A DNA stretch of 13,418 bases from UBA12276 sp041476285 (GTDB lineage Archaea > Micrarchaeota > Micrarchaeia > Micrarchaeales > Micrarchaeaceae), in assembly GCA_041476285.1 (NCBI GenBank), contig JBGOTD010000012.1, forward strand, positions 1 through 13,418. Direction: 5' to 3'. This document shows, in pieces, positions 13,354 to 13,418 of this stretch. How positions within the stretch are numbered: the first letter of the stretch is position 1; every line of letters begins with the position of its first letter. The notes beneath the pieces are model-generated. The model was not told where the DNA came from, did no database searches, and saw only the letters and a program-made list of their open reading frames with translations. A program made the position numbers and the translations under genes.

Positions 13354-13390
13354 TTCACTTATTATGGCATTCCTGTCCAGGTTCCCACCT

Positions 13391-13398
13391 TATTTAAG
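13391..13398 (-). promoter_or_regulatory. TATA-like element upstream of nreA
   Basis: On the minus strand TTAAATAA lies about 40 nt before the TTG at 13353, which would place the transcript start near 13368 and favour the TTG. A second AT-rich stretch near the window edge (13402-13418) could instead drive a transcript that includes the AGGTGG at 13390-13385. The window ends here, so the choice cannot be settled. Confidence 0.35.
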
Positions 13399-13418
13399 TT
13401 CGTAATAAAACTAATTAA

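Overview
This window looks like a piece of a compact archaeal chromosome. The archaeal markers are direct: ribosomal proteins uS15, eS1 and eL21, RNA polymerase subunit Rpo4/RpoF, a DUF655 protein, the PCNA-linked repair protein NreA, a TBP-fold protein, and TATA-box promoters with very short leaders. Small genes, tail-to-tail stops only 2-12 nt apart (one pair overlaps) and several shortened proteins suggest a reduced-genome DPANN-type lineage, perhaps Micrarchaeota. That placement is inference; no rRNA gene is present. There are no mobile elements, CRISPR arrays, tRNAs or rRNAs that I can support.

Layout. 1-2410 (+): the 3' part of valS, then rps15 (uS15) and rps1e (eS1), a translation cluster. 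2396-4408 (-): a paired small DMT/EamA transporter operon, then pyrD (class 2-like dihydroorotate dehydrogenase), whose 3' end overlaps eS1. 4427-7438 (+): a small membrane protein, type IA topoisomerase, and a short TrmI-type tRNA m1A methyltransferase overlapping it by one base. 7439-7628: a noncoding gap with a perfect hairpin. 7629-9014 (+): an unrecognised basic protein and an alpha/beta hydrolase. 9017-9352 (-): a single-repeat TATA-binding protein. 9447-9731 (+): eL21, divergent from it. 9738-10667 (-): rpoF then the DUF655 gene. 10761-11675 (+): a MoxR AAA+ ATPase. 11688-12086 (-): a Nudix protein. 12121-13353 (-): NreA, start uncertain.

The genes are mostly informational: translation (valS, uS15, eS1, eL21, TrmI), transcription (TBP-like, Rpo4) and DNA maintenance (TopA, NreA). 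Pyrimidine synthesis, a transporter pair and a few unassigned proteins are interspersed.

The standout is the TBP-like gene. It encodes only one of the two TBP repeats, yet keeps the DNA-kinking phenylalanines, the dyad asparagine and the TGAK motif. No missing half lies next to it, because convergent and divergent genes bound it closely. If it is this organism's general TBP, it would have to work as a homodimer, like the proposed ancestor of all TBPs. The shared TBP/eL21 promoter and the shared Rpo4/MoxR promoter each contain a perfectly palindromic 12-bp AT element. Other points worth a second look are a very regular GTG-N5-start ribosome-binding pattern, which suggests a CTG start for NreA; a degenerate KMSKS loop in ValS; paired Cys-to-Asp changes in the TopA zinc fingers; and shortened TrmI and NreA.
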